DNA of 64,000 nucleotides, taken from Saccharibacillus endophyticus (lineage in GTDB: Bacteria; Bacillota; Bacilli; Paenibacillales; Paenibacillaceae). The stretch lies in assembly GCF_013185185.1 (NCBI RefSeq), contig NZ_JAAZWE010000001.1:558001-622000 (forward strand), written 5' to 3'. Each line of letters begins with the position of its first letter. Positions within the stretch are counted from its first letter, which is position 1. The notes beneath the pieces were generated by a model. It searched no databases. It worked only from the letters and a program-made list of their open reading frames with translations, and was not told the origin of the DNA. Both the position numbers and the translations under genes were made by a program. Shown in pieces: positions 9,202 to 17,609 of this stretch.

Positions 9202-10008
9202 TCAATCCGCGGCCGCGGCTTCCGGTTCGGTCGTGATGTCTTCGCCGAAGTATTCTTCGCTGATCTGCTTCAGCGTGCCGTCTTCGCGCAAAGCGTCGAT
9301 CGCTTCGTTGATCCGTTTCAGCAGCGCCGGATTGTCCATGGGCACGACGACGGCTTGTTCGCTTCGTTCGATCAGCTGCCGTTCTTCGACGGCGAAGCCT
9401 TCCTGGATCGTGGTGCGTCCGGTCACGAAATCCGTGATTACCGCGTCGTGGCGCCCGTCGGCCAGAGCCTGCAGCGCCGTGATATCGCTATCGTACGTTC
9501 TGACGTTGCCGGTATAGCGCTTGGCGATATCCAGATAGCTGGTTCCTTTGGCGACCGCGACTTCTTTGCCTTTCAGATCGTCCGTCGTTTGGATCGGGCT
9601 GTCGGGACGGGTGAAAATTTGAGGTCCCGAATAGTAGTACGGCGTGGAGAACAAGACGTGCTTGGCGCGGAGATCGTTGATCGTCAAGCTGGCGACCGCG
9701 GCATCCGCACGGCCGTTCTTGACGCCTTCCACCAGACCGACCATTTTCATCCGCTTGGCTACCGGTTCGACGCCGAGCTCCTCGGCAATCGCGTTGCCGA
9801 CTTCGATATCGAAGCCCGACATGGTCAAATCATCGTTCAGGTAGCTAAACGGGCGAAACTCGCCGGACGCCGTGAACACGAACTTGTCGTTGTCCAGCAG
9901 CCCCGTTACTCCTTCGGCCCGCTCGCCTCCGCCGCATCCCGTCAACGCCGACATGGCCAACACCGCCGTCAGCAGAAGGCTTTCCCATTTTTTTCCCCGG
10001 ATAAGCAT
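9202..10008 (-). CDS. Amino-acid ABC transporter substrate-binding lipoprotein
   Basis: The 268-residue lipoprotein has a signal ending LTGCGG and an SBP family 3 fold: FTASGEFRPFSYLNDDLTMSGFDIEVGNAIAEELG near the start, KGKEVAVAKGTSYLDIA and the C-terminal LREDGTLKQISEEYFG. AGGAGA precedes the ATG by 8 nt. It should be anchored outside the membrane and deliver a polar amino acid to the permease encoded just downstream. It is first in the operon; no clear repressor site or T-box was seen upstream. Confidence 0.9.
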   Translation of the reverse strand: MLIRGKKWESLLLTAVLAMSALTGCGGGERAEGVTGLLDNDKFVFTASGEFRPFSYLNDDLTMSGFDIEVGNAIAEELGVEPVAKRMKMVGLVEGVKNGRADAAVASLTINDLRAKHVLFSTPYYYSGPQIFTRPDSPIQTTDDLKGKEVAVAKGTSYLDIAKRYTGNVRTYDSDITALQALADGRHDAVITDFVTGRTTIQEGFAVEERQLIERSEQAVVVPMDNPALLKRINEAIDALREDGTLKQISEEYFGEDITTEPEAAAAD

Positions 10009-10131
10009 GTGCGTCTCTCCTTTCCTCGTCGAGTCAAAACTTACTTACCCAAACCACTGAGGCAAACTCACTTTCCATGTAAAGAAGAGCTGCAATGCAA
10101 AGTAAAACGGTATTGCCTATGCGGATGCACT

Positions 10132-10167
10132 CGAAAAGCCGCGATCTGCGCAGATCGCGGCTTTTCG
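10132..10167. terminator. 36-bp perfect palindrome, probable terminator
   Basis: An uninterrupted 36-bp palindrome (centre between 10149 and 10150; half-site CGAAAAGCCGCGATCTGC) ends in GGCTTTTCG on both strands. It lies between the amino-acid operon and a possible tiny minus-strand gene ending at 10179, so terminator function is the simplest reading. The 10009-10131 stretch before it shows nothing else. Confidence 0.6.
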
Positions 10168-10178
10168 GTAAGAAACGG

Positions 10179-10337
10179 TCAAAAAACAAGCCGCCGCTCC
10201 AGCAGCGCGGAAAGCGGCGGAGATTGTTCGTTTTCGAGCCGTTCTTCGATCGCGACGCGCAGGGCGGCCATATGCAGCGCGACGAGAAAGCGAAACTCGC
10301 AGGGCTTGGCGGCTCTGCCGGTCAAGTTCTGAACCAA
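10179..10337 (-). CDS. Possible small protein of about 52 residues
   Basis: On the minus strand a TTG-started frame (alternative TTG at 10325 or ATG at 10271) encodes a short protein with an amphipathic helix around HMAALRVAIEERLENEQ and ends in ERRLVF. The stop codon lies 12 bp before the 36-bp palindromic terminator, which is the main argument that something is transcribed here. There is no strong ribosome site and no recognisable family, so this is only a candidate. Confidence 0.25.
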   Translation of the reverse strand: MVQNLTGRAAKPCEFRFLVALHMAALRVAIEERLENEQSPPLSALLERRLVF

Positions 10338-10405
10338 GTTTCGAGTCCCGAGCGGTTCGGGTAATGCGTAGAAAGACGTTTACTCGAACCGAGGAGGAAT
10401 ACGAC

Positions 10406-10663
10406 ATGGCAAACGAAGGCAGACCGGAAGATACGGAATTCATGACGCGCGAGGAACGCGAAGCGGCCGGACGCCGCATCAACGCGGGATTCGCGAAGTA
10501 CGAGCGGTACGAACATTCGGATTCGGGACAGGACGCGCCATCTGATATCCCGACCGGCCCGATCGTCCGACAGCTTTCGGACGAAGAAATTCGACGCCGC
10601 GTCGGAGAAGGCAATTTCGACGCCGCAAAAAACGACGGCCAATCCCCTTCGATCAACAGCTAA
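10406..10663 (+). CDS. Small hydrophilic protein of unknown function
   Basis: The 85-residue protein starts at an ATG with GAGGAGG 8 nt upstream, and is rich in charged residues (FMTREEREAAGRRINAGFAKYERYE, LSDEEIRRRVGEGNFDAAKN). There is no signal peptide or membrane segment; it reads as a soluble, possibly disordered cytoplasmic protein. It is monocistronic and followed by a terminator at 10713-10753. I do not recognise the family. The ribosome site and terminator support it being a real gene; a longer antisense frame over the same bases is a codon-bias shadow. Confidence 0.65.
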   Translation: MANEGRPEDTEFMTREEREAAGRRINAGFAKYERYEHSDSGQDAPSDIPTGPIVRQLSDEEIRRRVGEGNFDAAKNDGQSPSINS

Positions 10664-10712
10664 GCGGGTTTCGACGCTCAAGCGCACCTTCAGGGTCGAA
10701 AAAGACGAACGA

Positions 10713-10753
10713 AAAAGACGGTTTCTCCGGTATGCTCGGGGAAACCGTCTTTT
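10713..10753. terminator. Bidirectional terminator
   Basis: AAAAGACGGTTTC and GAAACCGTCTTTT arms flank a short loop. It lies between the convergent small gene (+) and moaA (-) and has A/T runs on both sides. Confidence 0.8.
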
Positions 10754-10809
10754 GTTTTGCACAACGCCGGGACCATGAAATCTTCGCTGCGTTTAAGCAC
10801 CAATAAGCA

Positions 10810-11826
10810 TCAACCGCCGATATACGACATATTGATCTTTTTGCGATTTCGCGCCGTTTGCTCGGTCCGTTCATCGGAATAACGATCCGCGCGGGCTTCC
10901 CATACCCCGATGATCGCGGCCAATATTTCTTCGTCGCTCGCGCCGCCGCGCAGCAGCGCCCGAAGATCGAAGCCTTGAGAAGCGAACAGGCACGTGTAAA
11001 AGATGCCGTTGGAAGACAGCCGCGCCCGGGTACAGGACGAACAAAACGATTCCGAGACCGAAGTGATAAAGCCGACTTCCGCATCCGTTCCTTGATATCG
11101 ATAACGCGAGGCGACCTCGCCGAAATAATCGGGTTCTACCGCTTCCAGCTCATGCACGTCGCGCAGGCGTTCGTAAATTTCCTTTTTCGTGACGACCTTT
11201 TTAAAGCTCCATCCGTTATCGTTTCCGACGTCCATGAATTCGATAAAGCGCAAAGTCACGCCTCTTTGTTTGAAATAAGCGGCCATGGGCAAAATTTCGG
11301 ATTCGTTGACGCCCTTTTGCACGACCATATTGACCTTGACGTCGAATCCGGTCTCCAGCGCGCGGTCGATCTGCTTCAATATCAGCGCCGAGTCGATCCC
11401 TCGGCCGTTCAAGCGGCCGAACAGTTCGGAGTCCAGCGCGTCCAAGCTGACGTTCAAGCGCCGGAGCCCCGCTTTGCGAAGGGCTTGCGCATGGGAGCCG
11501 AGCAGCACGCCGTTGGTGGTCAGGCCCACGTCCTCCACGCCTTCGACCCGCATGATGCGGGAGACCAGATCGGGCATGCCTTTGCGCAGCAGCGGCTCTC
11601 CGCCGGTCAAGCGGATTTTTTTCACTCCGATCGAGGCGAACAGCCTGGTCAGGCGCTCGATTTCCTCGAAGGTCAGCAGCTCGCTTTTCGGCATGAAGGC
11701 GAAATCGTCGCCGAAGATCTCTTTGGGCATGCAGTACGAGCAGCGGAAATTGCAGCGGTCCGTGACGGAAATGCGCAGATCGCGGATCGGCCTGCGCAGC
11801 CGGTCTGTAGGCGTTTGACGGTTCAT
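10810..11826 (-). CDS. moaA: GTP 3',8-cyclase MoaA
   Basis: MoaA, with MoaC, makes cyclic pyranopterin monophosphate from GTP, the first step of molybdenum-cofactor synthesis. The 338-residue protein has the radical-SAM cluster motif CNFRCSYC near residue 25, the [13 protein letters not shown]-binding region, a second C-terminal Fe-S motif (CSSCTRARL...C), and the conserved C-terminal Gly-Gly tail (SYIGG) needed for activity. It is the last gene of the moeA-mobB-moaE-moaD-mobA-moaA operon, 16 bp after mobA, and ends near a bidirectional terminator. Confidence 0.96.
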   Translation of the reverse strand: MNRQTPTDRLRRPIRDLRISVTDRCNFRCSYCMPKEIFGDDFAFMPKSELLTFEEIERLTRLFASIGVKKIRLTGGEPLLRKGMPDLVSRIMRVEGVEDVGLTTNGVLLGSHAQALRKAGLRRLNVSLDALDSELFGRLNGRGIDSALILKQIDRALETGFDVKVNMVVQKGVNESEILPMAAYFKQRGVTLRFIEFMDVGNDNGWSFKKVVTKKEIYERLRDVHELEAVEPDYFGEVASRYRYQGTDAEVGFITSVSESFCSSCTRARLSSNGIFYTCLFASQGFDLRALLRGGASDEEILAAIIGVWEARADRYSDERTEQTARNRKKINMSYIGG

Positions 11827-11842
11827 GGTCCTTCCTCCTTTC

Positions 11843-12490
11843 CTAATTCAGCTTTATGTCGCTGTCGTCGGGGGTATTACAATTGCGGAATACGTTCTCG
11901 TTTTCGTTAATGGTTACGGCATCGATCCAGCAGGTATTCAGTCCGGCGAGCCTTTTCATCACGCTCAGATCGCCCGCCGAGACGGATTCTTCCAGCCTGT
12001 CGGCGGCGCCGTGACGCCAGACGCTGAACAGCGGAACGGGAGCTTCCGCAGTACGGACCGCGACGACGTCGGCCGCGGGAACGTTCCCGGCCGTTTCGAG
12101 CAGCTTCCGCACATCGGCTGCCCCGATGAACGGCATATCGCAAGCCATGACGACATAGCGCGCATTCGGATGCTTTCGCATGGCGGTGCAGATTCCGGCG
12201 AGCGGTCCCCGGCCTTCCATCTGCGGCAGATCCGTGCAAACATCGAGATGCGGAGGGAATCGGTTTTCCAGCTCCCGGCTCGCGACGACAAGAACCGTGT
12301 CGCAAGCCTCGCGAAGCGCGTCCAGCGCCCGCTCGTAAAACATGCGGCCGTCCGCTCCTTCCCCGCTCAGCCGGGCGAAAGCTTTGGGCGAACCGAAGCG
12401 GCGCGATAACCCGCCCGCCAGAAGCACGCCCACCGTCCGGCATTTTTCTCGGTCGCTGCCGCTTGCATGCGTGCCGTCCGCCCCGTTCAT
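11843..12490 (-). CDS. mobA: Molybdenum cofactor guanylyltransferase MobA
   Basis: The 215-residue protein begins its catalytic fold with [21 protein letters not shown], the nucleotide-binding LAGGxSxRxGxxKA motif of MobA, and has [10 protein letters not shown], the metal-binding aspartate strand. MobA attaches GMP to molybdopterin to form the dinucleotide cofactor that NarG, a bis-MGD enzyme encoded nearby, requires. The ATG overlaps the moaD stop (ATGA), so the two are translationally coupled. The last residues after the Rossmann-like core are variable. Confidence 0.9.
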   Translation of the reverse strand: MNGADGTHASGSDREKCRTVGVLLAGGLSRRFGSPKAFARLSGEGADGRMFYERALDALREACDTVLVVASRELENRFPPHLDVCTDLPQMEGRGPLAGICTAMRKHPNARYVVMACDMPFIGAADVRKLLETAGNVPAADVVAVRTAEAPVPLFSVWRHGAADRLEESVSAGDLSVMKRLAGLNTCWIDAVTINENENVFRNCNTPDDSDIKLN

Positions 12491-12720
12491 CCGCCGCTTA
12501 CCGGAGGAATCAATGCGGCCGTATCGCCGGCTTGCAGCACGTCTTCGGGCAGCGCGTATTCTTCGTTCACGGCGACGCGAACGGCATCCAGCGAAAGGTT
12601 CGGGTATTGGTTACGTACCCATTCCAGCAGCTCGTTAACGGTACGTCCGGCAAGTTCGGCTTGTTCCTGCGGTTTGCCCGCGGCTTCCCGGAGGCCCGCG
12701 AAATAAAAAATGGTGATCAT
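12487..12720 (-). CDS. moaD: Molybdopterin synthase small subunit MoaD
   Basis: The 77-residue ubiquitin-like protein opens MITIFYFAGLREAAG and ends in PPVSGG. The C-terminal Gly-Gly is adenylated by a MoeB-type enzyme and then carries the thiocarboxylate sulfur transferred to precursor Z. It overlaps moaE upstream and mobA downstream by ATGA, so all three are coupled. A longer in-frame reading starting at 13050 runs through moaE and is not the real start. The MoeB partner is probably the gene at 16497-17528. Confidence 0.92.
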   Translation of the reverse strand: MITIFYFAGLREAAGKPQEQAELAGRTVNELLEWVRNQYPNLSLDAVRVAVNEEYALPEDVLQAGDTAALIPPVSGG

Positions 12721-13160
12721 GGCGTCTCTCCTTCCTCGGGCTTTCGGCGTTGATCGCCGATCCACTCCGTACCGTTTTCCCAGATTTCCTTTTTCCAGAT
12801 CGGAACAAGTTCCTTGATGCGTTCGATCGCGTGTTCGTTGGCTTCGTAGGCATCGCGCCGATGCGGCGAAGATACCGCGATGACGACGGCGATCTCGCCG
12901 ATCTTCAGCTCTCCGATCCGGTGGGCGATGGCGGTCTTCGTGCCCGGCCATTTTTCTTCGATTTCCGTGCCGATTTTCGCCAGCATCTTTTCGGCCATCG
13001 GGATATAGGCTTCGTAAGCGAGGTACAGCGTGCGAATGCCGCGCGTCCATTCCCGCACATGTCCGGTAAACAGCGTCACGGCTCCGGCCTCGGGGCGCAG
13101 CACGTAGTCCGCGTAGAGCTGGGGATTAATCGGTTCTGTTACAATCTCATAAGCTTTCAT
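12717..13160 (-). CDS. moaE: Molybdopterin synthase catalytic subunit MoaE
   Basis: The 147-residue protein has GAVTLFTGHVREWTRG, the EAYIPMAEKML segment, IAHRIGELKIGEIAVVIAVSSPHR and the KKEIWENGTEWIGD active-site loop with the catalytic lysine. With MoaD it inserts two sulfurs into cyclic pyranopterin monophosphate to make molybdopterin. The start overlaps the end of mobB by 14 bp and the stop overlaps moaD by 4 bp, in line with tightly coupled expression of the operon. Confidence 0.94.
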   Translation of the reverse strand: MKAYEIVTEPINPQLYADYVLRPEAGAVTLFTGHVREWTRGIRTLYLAYEAYIPMAEKMLAKIGTEIEEKWPGTKTAIAHRIGELKIGEIAVVIAVSSPHRRDAYEANEHAIERIKELVPIWKKEIWENGTEWIGDQRRKPEEGETP

Positions 13161-13794
13161 GACGATCTCCTTTCAGCCAATCGGTAAACCAGGCCGCAAT
13201 GTCTTCGCTTTGTCGTCGGGAGAAGATCGGGAGTTTCGATTTCTCGTCCGCATGTTTCTGTGCTGCTGCAACTTCGGCCGGAAGATCTTCGTTCGCCGTG
13301 ACGATCAATTCGATATTCGGCAATGATCGAAGGCTTGTCCAGTCTTCCAGGGAACGAAGCAGCACGATCTTGGGATGCCGTTCGTTCTTGAATCCTTCGA
13401 TCAGAATCAGATCCGGATCGGCGCAGTTCTCCGTATATCGAATCAGCGTATTCAGATCATCGATTCGGTCGGACTCTTGCCGCTGCCTGACTTGCAGTAA
13501 AGCGACCTCGCCGCCGACGACGATCGAACTGGCCGCTCCCGCTCGGAACAATCGAGAGGCATCCGTAGCCGGCGGCGGAAGATCCGGCGCTCCGCCGTGT
13601 CCGTGATGCTTGATGGCGGAGGTCCGGAAACCGAGATCCAGAGCGGTGCGGATCAGGCTTTCGGTCAGCGTTGTTTTCCCGCTGTTTTTGAAGCCGACAA
13701 TCTGAAGCAGCTTGGAAGCACTTGTTTCGCCGTGGATGCTGCGGGGCCGCGAGTTGTTCAAGGGTTCGCCGCCCAGTCGCCTGATCTTCCTCAT
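13147..13794 (-). CDS. mobB: Molybdopterin-guanine dinucleotide biosynthesis protein MobB
   Basis: The 215-residue P-loop protein has Walker A GFKNSGKTTLTESLI near residue 34, the switch-like SAIKHHGHGG, and LILIEGFKNERHPKIVLLR. MobB binds GTP and assists MobA in attaching GMP to molybdopterin. It overlaps moeA by 4 bp and moaE by 14 bp. About 25 residues precede the P-loop, more than in short MobB proteins, so the true start could be a little downstream; no better ribosome site was found. Confidence 0.9.
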   Translation of the reverse strand: MRKIRRLGGEPLNNSRPRSIHGETSASKLLQIVGFKNSGKTTLTESLIRTALDLGFRTSAIKHHGHGGAPDLPPPATDASRLFRAGAASSIVVGGEVALLQVRQRQESDRIDDLNTLIRYTENCADPDLILIEGFKNERHPKIVLLRSLEDWTSLRSLPNIELIVTANEDLPAEVAAAQKHADEKSKLPIFSRRQSEDIAAWFTDWLKGDRHESL

Positions 13795-15068
13795 AGTGTC
13801 CAGACGGACGAGCCTTCCTCCATGCCGGGAAGAAGCACATCCACCGTATCTCCGGTTTTGAAGCCCCGTGTTCCGCCCGGCAGAACGATCAAGGCATTGC
13901 CGCGTCCGATCGAGGATACCGCGTTGGATTTATTGAATCCGGCCGGACGAACGCTGCGGCCGTCGTAGACGGCACGGACAAAGCGCGTAAACGGATTGGC
14001 TTTTCCGAAATCTTCGCCGAGAACCGCTTGAGTCTGCATCGGGTAAACGCGTTCGGCTCCCATCATGCTCAGCAGCGCGGGCCGGGCGAACAATTCGAAG
14101 CCCGTGTAACAAGCCGACGGGTTACCGGATAGTCCGAACAGATACCGTCCGTCCAGAACCGCTACCGTGGTTACGCTGCCCGGCCGCATCGCTACCTTGT
14201 TGAACAATACGTTCGCGCCGAGCTGTTCGTAAACGGCCGGCAGCAGATCGAAATCGCCGACCGATACGCCGCCCGTCGTAATCAGGCAGTCGCATTCCGT
14301 CAACGCTTGCCGAACGGTCTCCAGCATGTCGTCCAGACGGTCGACCGCGGCTGCGTACATTCGGCTCCGAACGCCCATTCGCCGCAATTGAGCCGCGATC
14401 ATCGGACCGTTGCTGTTGCGGATCTTGCCCGGTTGAAGCGCGGAACCCGGTTCCAGCAATTCGGTTCCCGTCGATAGAATGCCTACGACCGGAAGCTTCG
14501 CAACCTCGACCCGTTCATAACCGAACGTTGCCAGAAGCGCGATCGTTCCCGGATGGACCAAGCTGCCCGCCGGCAGGATTTCTTCGCCCGAACTCATGTC
14601 TTCGCCGCGGAAAGATATATTCTCGCCTGCTTCGAACGGCTTGCGGATCGTGAATGCGGCGCTGATTGCAGCGCCTTCCGCATCGGCGGCCGCGCCGCTT
14701 TCCTGAGTCTGTTCCAACATGACCACCGCATCCGCTCCCTGAGGCAGCTGCGCGCCGGTCATGATACGGACGGCTTGATGCTTTCCGACCTTTTTGCCGG
14801 ATACCGCGCCTGCGCCGATATGATCGACCACTTCGAACGCCACGCGATTCGTTCCCGACGCACCGGCGGAATCTTTCGAGCGAATAGCAAAGCCGTCGTA
14901 CGGCGAGCGGTCGAACGACGGTACGTCATGAGCCGCGACCAAAGGCTTGGCGAGGATGCGTCCATAAGATTCTTCGAGCGGAACGAACTCGCTGCCTAAC
15001 ATTCCGGCTTCCGCCTGTATTCGCTTTACGGCTTCGCTTACGGAAATGGGGATTCTAACTTCAACCAT
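13791..15068 (-). CDS. moeA: Molybdopterin molybdenumtransferase MoeA
   Basis: The 425-residue protein has the MoeA domains in order: domain I/II with DVPSFDRSPYDGFAIRSKD, GKHQAVRIMTGAQLPQGADAVVMLEQT, the MoCF domain with IRNSNGPMIAAQLRRMG, TGGVSVGDFD and LFGLSGNPSACYTGFELFARP, and a C-terminal beta-barrel. It inserts molybdate into adenylylated molybdopterin. It is first in the moco operon, with AAAGGAG upstream of the ATG, and is divergent from moaC across 64 bp, so one short region drives both. Confidence 0.95.
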   Translation of the reverse strand: MVEVRIPISVSEAVKRIQAEAGMLGSEFVPLEESYGRILAKPLVAAHDVPSFDRSPYDGFAIRSKDSAGASGTNRVAFEVVDHIGAGAVSGKKVGKHQAVRIMTGAQLPQGADAVVMLEQTQESGAAADAEGAAISAAFTIRKPFEAGENISFRGEDMSSGEEILPAGSLVHPGTIALLATFGYERVEVAKLPVVGILSTGTELLEPGSALQPGKIRNSNGPMIAAQLRRMGVRSRMYAAAVDRLDDMLETVRQALTECDCLITTGGVSVGDFDLLPAVYEQLGANVLFNKVAMRPGSVTTVAVLDGRYLFGLSGNPSACYTGFELFARPALLSMMGAERVYPMQTQAVLGEDFGKANPFTRFVRAVYDGRSVRPAGFNKSNAVSSIGRGNALIVLPGGTRGFKTGDTVDVLLPGMEEGSSVWTL

Positions 15069-15132
15069 TGATCTCTTCTCCTTTGCCCATGCTATACTGA
15101 GGTCATCCGAACAGATGAAGGGATGATCATTT

Positions 15133-15624
15133 TTGTCTGAATTGACTCATTTTAACGAACAGGGACGCGCCCGCATGGTCGACGTGTCGGAAAAGAACGA
15201 GACGGTGCGCACCGCGCGCGCGACGACTTCCGTCCGCGTCAACGAAACGATCTATAATCAGATCCGAACCGGCGGGAATAAAAAGGGCGATGTGCTTGCC
15301 GTGGCGCAGATTGCGGGCGTTATGGCTGCCAAAAATACCGCTCAGATTATTCCCATGTGCCATCCGCTCATGCTGAGCGGCGTGGATATCGAATTCGAAT
15401 GGAAAGTCGACGAATCGCAGGCTTCCTACGAAGTGTTCCTGTACGCGACCGTGCGTACCAAAGGCCCGACCGGCGTCGAAATGGAAGCTTTGACCGCCGC
15501 CAGCGCCGCCGCGCTTACGATCTACGACATGTGTAAGGCAGCGGGCAAAGAAATGGTGATCGGACCGACGATGCTGCTGGAGAAAACCGGCGGCAAATCA
15601 GGCGATTACGTTAGGGAGCGCTAA
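15133..15624 (+). CDS. moaC: Cyclic pyranopterin monophosphate synthase MoaC
   Basis: The 163-residue protein matches MoaC throughout: the N-terminal [60 protein letters not shown] and the [10 protein letters not shown] tail. It converts the MoaA product to precursor Z. The start is a TTG with GAAGGG about 9 nt upstream; no ATG gives the conserved N-terminus. A TATACT -10 box is at 15093-15098 in the 64-bp gap it shares with moeA, though no good -35 is visible. Confidence 0.94.
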   Translation: MSELTHFNEQGRARMVDVSEKNETVRTARATTSVRVNETIYNQIRTGGNKKGDVLAVAQIAGVMAAKNTAQIIPMCHPLMLSGVDIEFEWKVDESQASYEVFLYATVRTKGPTGVEMEALTAASAAALTIYDMCKAAGKEMVIGPTMLLEKTGGKSGDYVRER

Positions 15625-15638
15625 GCAGCTCTGACGTT

Positions 15639-15824
15639 GTCCGGAAATTCCTATTCGCTGGGGTGAAGCTTGACGGGCGGCTGCGGGAGAAATTCGTTCA
15701 AGACGCTGTCTCACTCGGAAACATGGACGGTAATTCAGGGAGTGATTTTCCGAGCTCAAAGGCGTCTTTCACTGAATTTTTCCCTCCGCCTGTAAGTTTC
15801 ACGATGGAATAGGAATTTGCGGAC
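15639..15824. repeat. Long imperfect inverted repeat containing MITE-like element, copy A
   Basis: The outer arms are GTCCGGAAATTCCTATTC and its complement GAATAGGAATTTGCGGAC. Nested inside (15680-15789) is a 110-bp element bounded by GCTGCGGGAGAAATTC and GAATTTTTCCCTCCGC, whose own arms pair through a CGGAAA/TTTCCG stem. Related copies are at 28592-28714 and 33306-33414, and a degenerate one lies around 28906-29226. It fills the moaC-moaB gap; no gene was seen there. Confidence 0.75.
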
Positions 15825-15830
15825 CGTTAA

Positions 15831-15852
15831 GAGCGCTTGGCGCTCCTTTTTT
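15831..15852 (+). terminator. Terminator downstream of moaC
   Basis: GAGCG-CTTGG-CGCTC is followed by a run of T (15847-15852). It lies beyond the repeat that follows moaC. Confidence 0.6.
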
Positions 15853-15921
15853 GGTTAGAAAGATGAAAACATTTCCAACATCCAAATTAATTTCTGTTGG
15901 CACTGTATTATGTTATTGCTT

Positions 15922-16446
15922 TTAATGCTCTAATCGATGTTTGGTCAGTTCATGCAGCATATGGCGCAGTTCCGGCAGGATAATGCGCTTCATGGCGAGC
16001 GTGACGGCGCCTGTGGAGCCGGGAAGAGCGAAGATGACCTTCTCTTTGGCCGTCCCTGCCGCCGCGCGGCTCAGGACGGACCGGGTGCCGATGTCTTCGG
16101 CGAAGCTGAGGTAGCGGAACAGTTCGCCGAAGCCGTCGAGTTCTTTTTCGAACAAAGGACGGACGGCTTCCAGGGTGACGTCGCGGGCCGCGATTCCGGT
16201 GCCGCCGGTGGTGATGATCGCGTCGATTTCGCCGCGCAGCAACCAACCTGCGACGATGGAATGAATCGCTTCGGCATCGTCCGCGCATAATGTGTATTCG
16301 GCAACTTCGATTCCCGCCTCGCCCGCCAGTTCCAGGATGCGTCCGCCGCTTTTGTCCGTTTCTTTGGTTCGCGTATCGCTGACCGTCAGCAGAGCCAAGC
16401 GGATCGCGCGTTCATTTCCTGTTTGGTCCGGTATATATTCGCTCAT
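15922..16446 (-). CDS. moaB: Molybdenum cofactor biosynthesis protein MoaB/Mog
   Basis: The 174-residue MoCF-domain protein has LALLTVSDTRTKETDKSGGRI, DAIITTGGTGIAARDVTLEAVRPLF and the IFALPGSTGAVTLAMKRIILPEL C-terminal region. These bind molybdopterin and catalyse its adenylylation before MoeA inserts molybdenum. GGGAGGG precedes the ATG by about 8 nt. It lies 50 bp downstream of the moeB-like gene and probably shares its transcript, along with narK further upstream. Confidence 0.92.
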   Translation of the reverse strand: MSEYIPDQTGNERAIRLALLTVSDTRTKETDKSGGRILELAGEAGIEVAEYTLCADDAEAIHSIVAGWLLRGEIDAIITTGGTGIAARDVTLEAVRPLFEKELDGFGELFRYLSFAEDIGTRSVLSRAAAGTAKEKVIFALPGSTGAVTLAMKRIILPELRHMLHELTKHRLEH

Positions 16447-16496
16447 GGTAAGCCCTCCCCTTCTTGCCTTCCTTCCCTGTACTCCGATTCTATATC

Positions 16497-17528
16497 TTAA
16501 CCGAATAATTTGCGATGCAAGGTCCGTCCTTCGGCCACGCTGCCGGTTCCGTGAATCAGCAATCTGCCGTTGATGAACAAAACGAACCGGGCATCGAGGG
16601 CATGGAACTCGACAAAATGAGGGGTGCGCCGGATTTTGCCGCCTGCGCGGCGGCCGATGCGTTCCGCGTCGTCCAGCGTGACGGGACGGTTAGGGTCCGG
16701 CAGGACTTGCACCGTGTCTCTTCCGCAAAGCGAAGCGTAAGCGGGTCTGGCGCTGCGCTGCAGCGACGGATACGTCGGAGCCGGGCCGCAAGACGGACAA
16801 TCGGCTTGGCGGATCCGGGATATGCCCGTATCCATCTGCGTGCCCGTCCACAGATCGAAATGATGCACCTTCGTCCGCAGCGCTTCATGATTTCCGGTGA
16901 GCCATTTCATCGCTTCCGCGCATTGGATCGCCGCCGTCGTCTGAACGGCCGGCGCTATGATGCCTGCCGTATCGCAGGTATCGTTGGCTGCCGGAAGAAC
17001 GGGAACGAGGCAGCGGAAGCAAGCCGAACGTTCCGGAACGAAAGGAAATACCGTACCCGAACTGCCTACGCACGCGCCGTAAATCCAGGGAATGCCCGCT
17101 TGCAGCGCAGCATCGTTAATGAGCAGCCGCGTCTCGAAATTATCGGTGGCATCCATGATCAAGGAACAAGTTGCCGCCAGGCGGCGCATCAAGGTCGGAT
17201 CCAGATCGTCGAAATACGTATGTAAACGAACGTCCGAACGGATCTGAAGCAATCGCTCGCGCGCAGCTTCGACTTTAGGCGTCATCTGCTCGGCATCTTG
17301 TTCGGTAAAAAGCTGCTGCCGCTGAAGATTGGACCATTCCACGTAATCCCGATCCACCAGATGCAGTTCTCCCACGCCGGCACGCGTCAAGGTCTCGGCA
17401 ATCGCCGAGCCAAGCGCTCCGCAGCCGATCACGGCCACGGAAGCTTGCTCCAGTTCCGCTTGTCCGGCTGTGCCGATCGGACCGAATCGTATTTGGCGGG
17501 AATAACGGTCGCCTTGAAGAGTGTTCAT
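16497..17528 (-). CDS. moeB: MoeB/ThiF-family adenylyltransferase
   Basis: The 343-residue E1-like enzyme has the nucleotide motif VIGCGALGSAIAETLTRAGVG near residue 34, the LVDRDYVEWSNLQRQQLFTEQD segment, DATDNFETRLLIND, zinc pairs CFRC and CPSC, and the catalytic-cysteine region NDTCDTAGIIAP. It should adenylate the MoaD Gly-Gly tail. About 90 residues follow the second zinc pair and resemble no domain I can name. AAGGAGG precedes the start. The moco context favours MoeB over ThiF, but thiamine function cannot be excluded. Confidence 0.87.
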   Translation of the reverse strand: MNTLQGDRYSRQIRFGPIGTAGQAELEQASVAVIGCGALGSAIAETLTRAGVGELHLVDRDYVEWSNLQRQQLFTEQDAEQMTPKVEAARERLLQIRSDVRLHTYFDDLDPTLMRRLAATCSLIMDATDNFETRLLINDAALQAGIPWIYGACVGSSGTVFPFVPERSACFRCLVPVLPAANDTCDTAGIIAPAVQTTAAIQCAEAMKWLTGNHEALRTKVHHFDLWTGTQMDTGISRIRQADCPSCGPAPTYPSLQRSARPAYASLCGRDTVQVLPDPNRPVTLDDAERIGRRAGGKIRRTPHFVEFHALDARFVLFINGRLLIHGTGSVAEGRTLHRKLFG

Positions 17529-17609
17529 GGATCAGTGCCTCCTTGCATGCGAAGCCGCCCGGTATTGCCGGACGGCTGTTTGCGTGCAAACGGGTCGGTG
17601 CCCGCTTGT

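Noticed and set aside
10117..10656. 179-residue minus-strand frame over the small plus-strand gene
   Set aside because: The plus-strand 85-residue gene has a good ribosome site and terminator; the minus frame is its shadow and crosses the palindrome.
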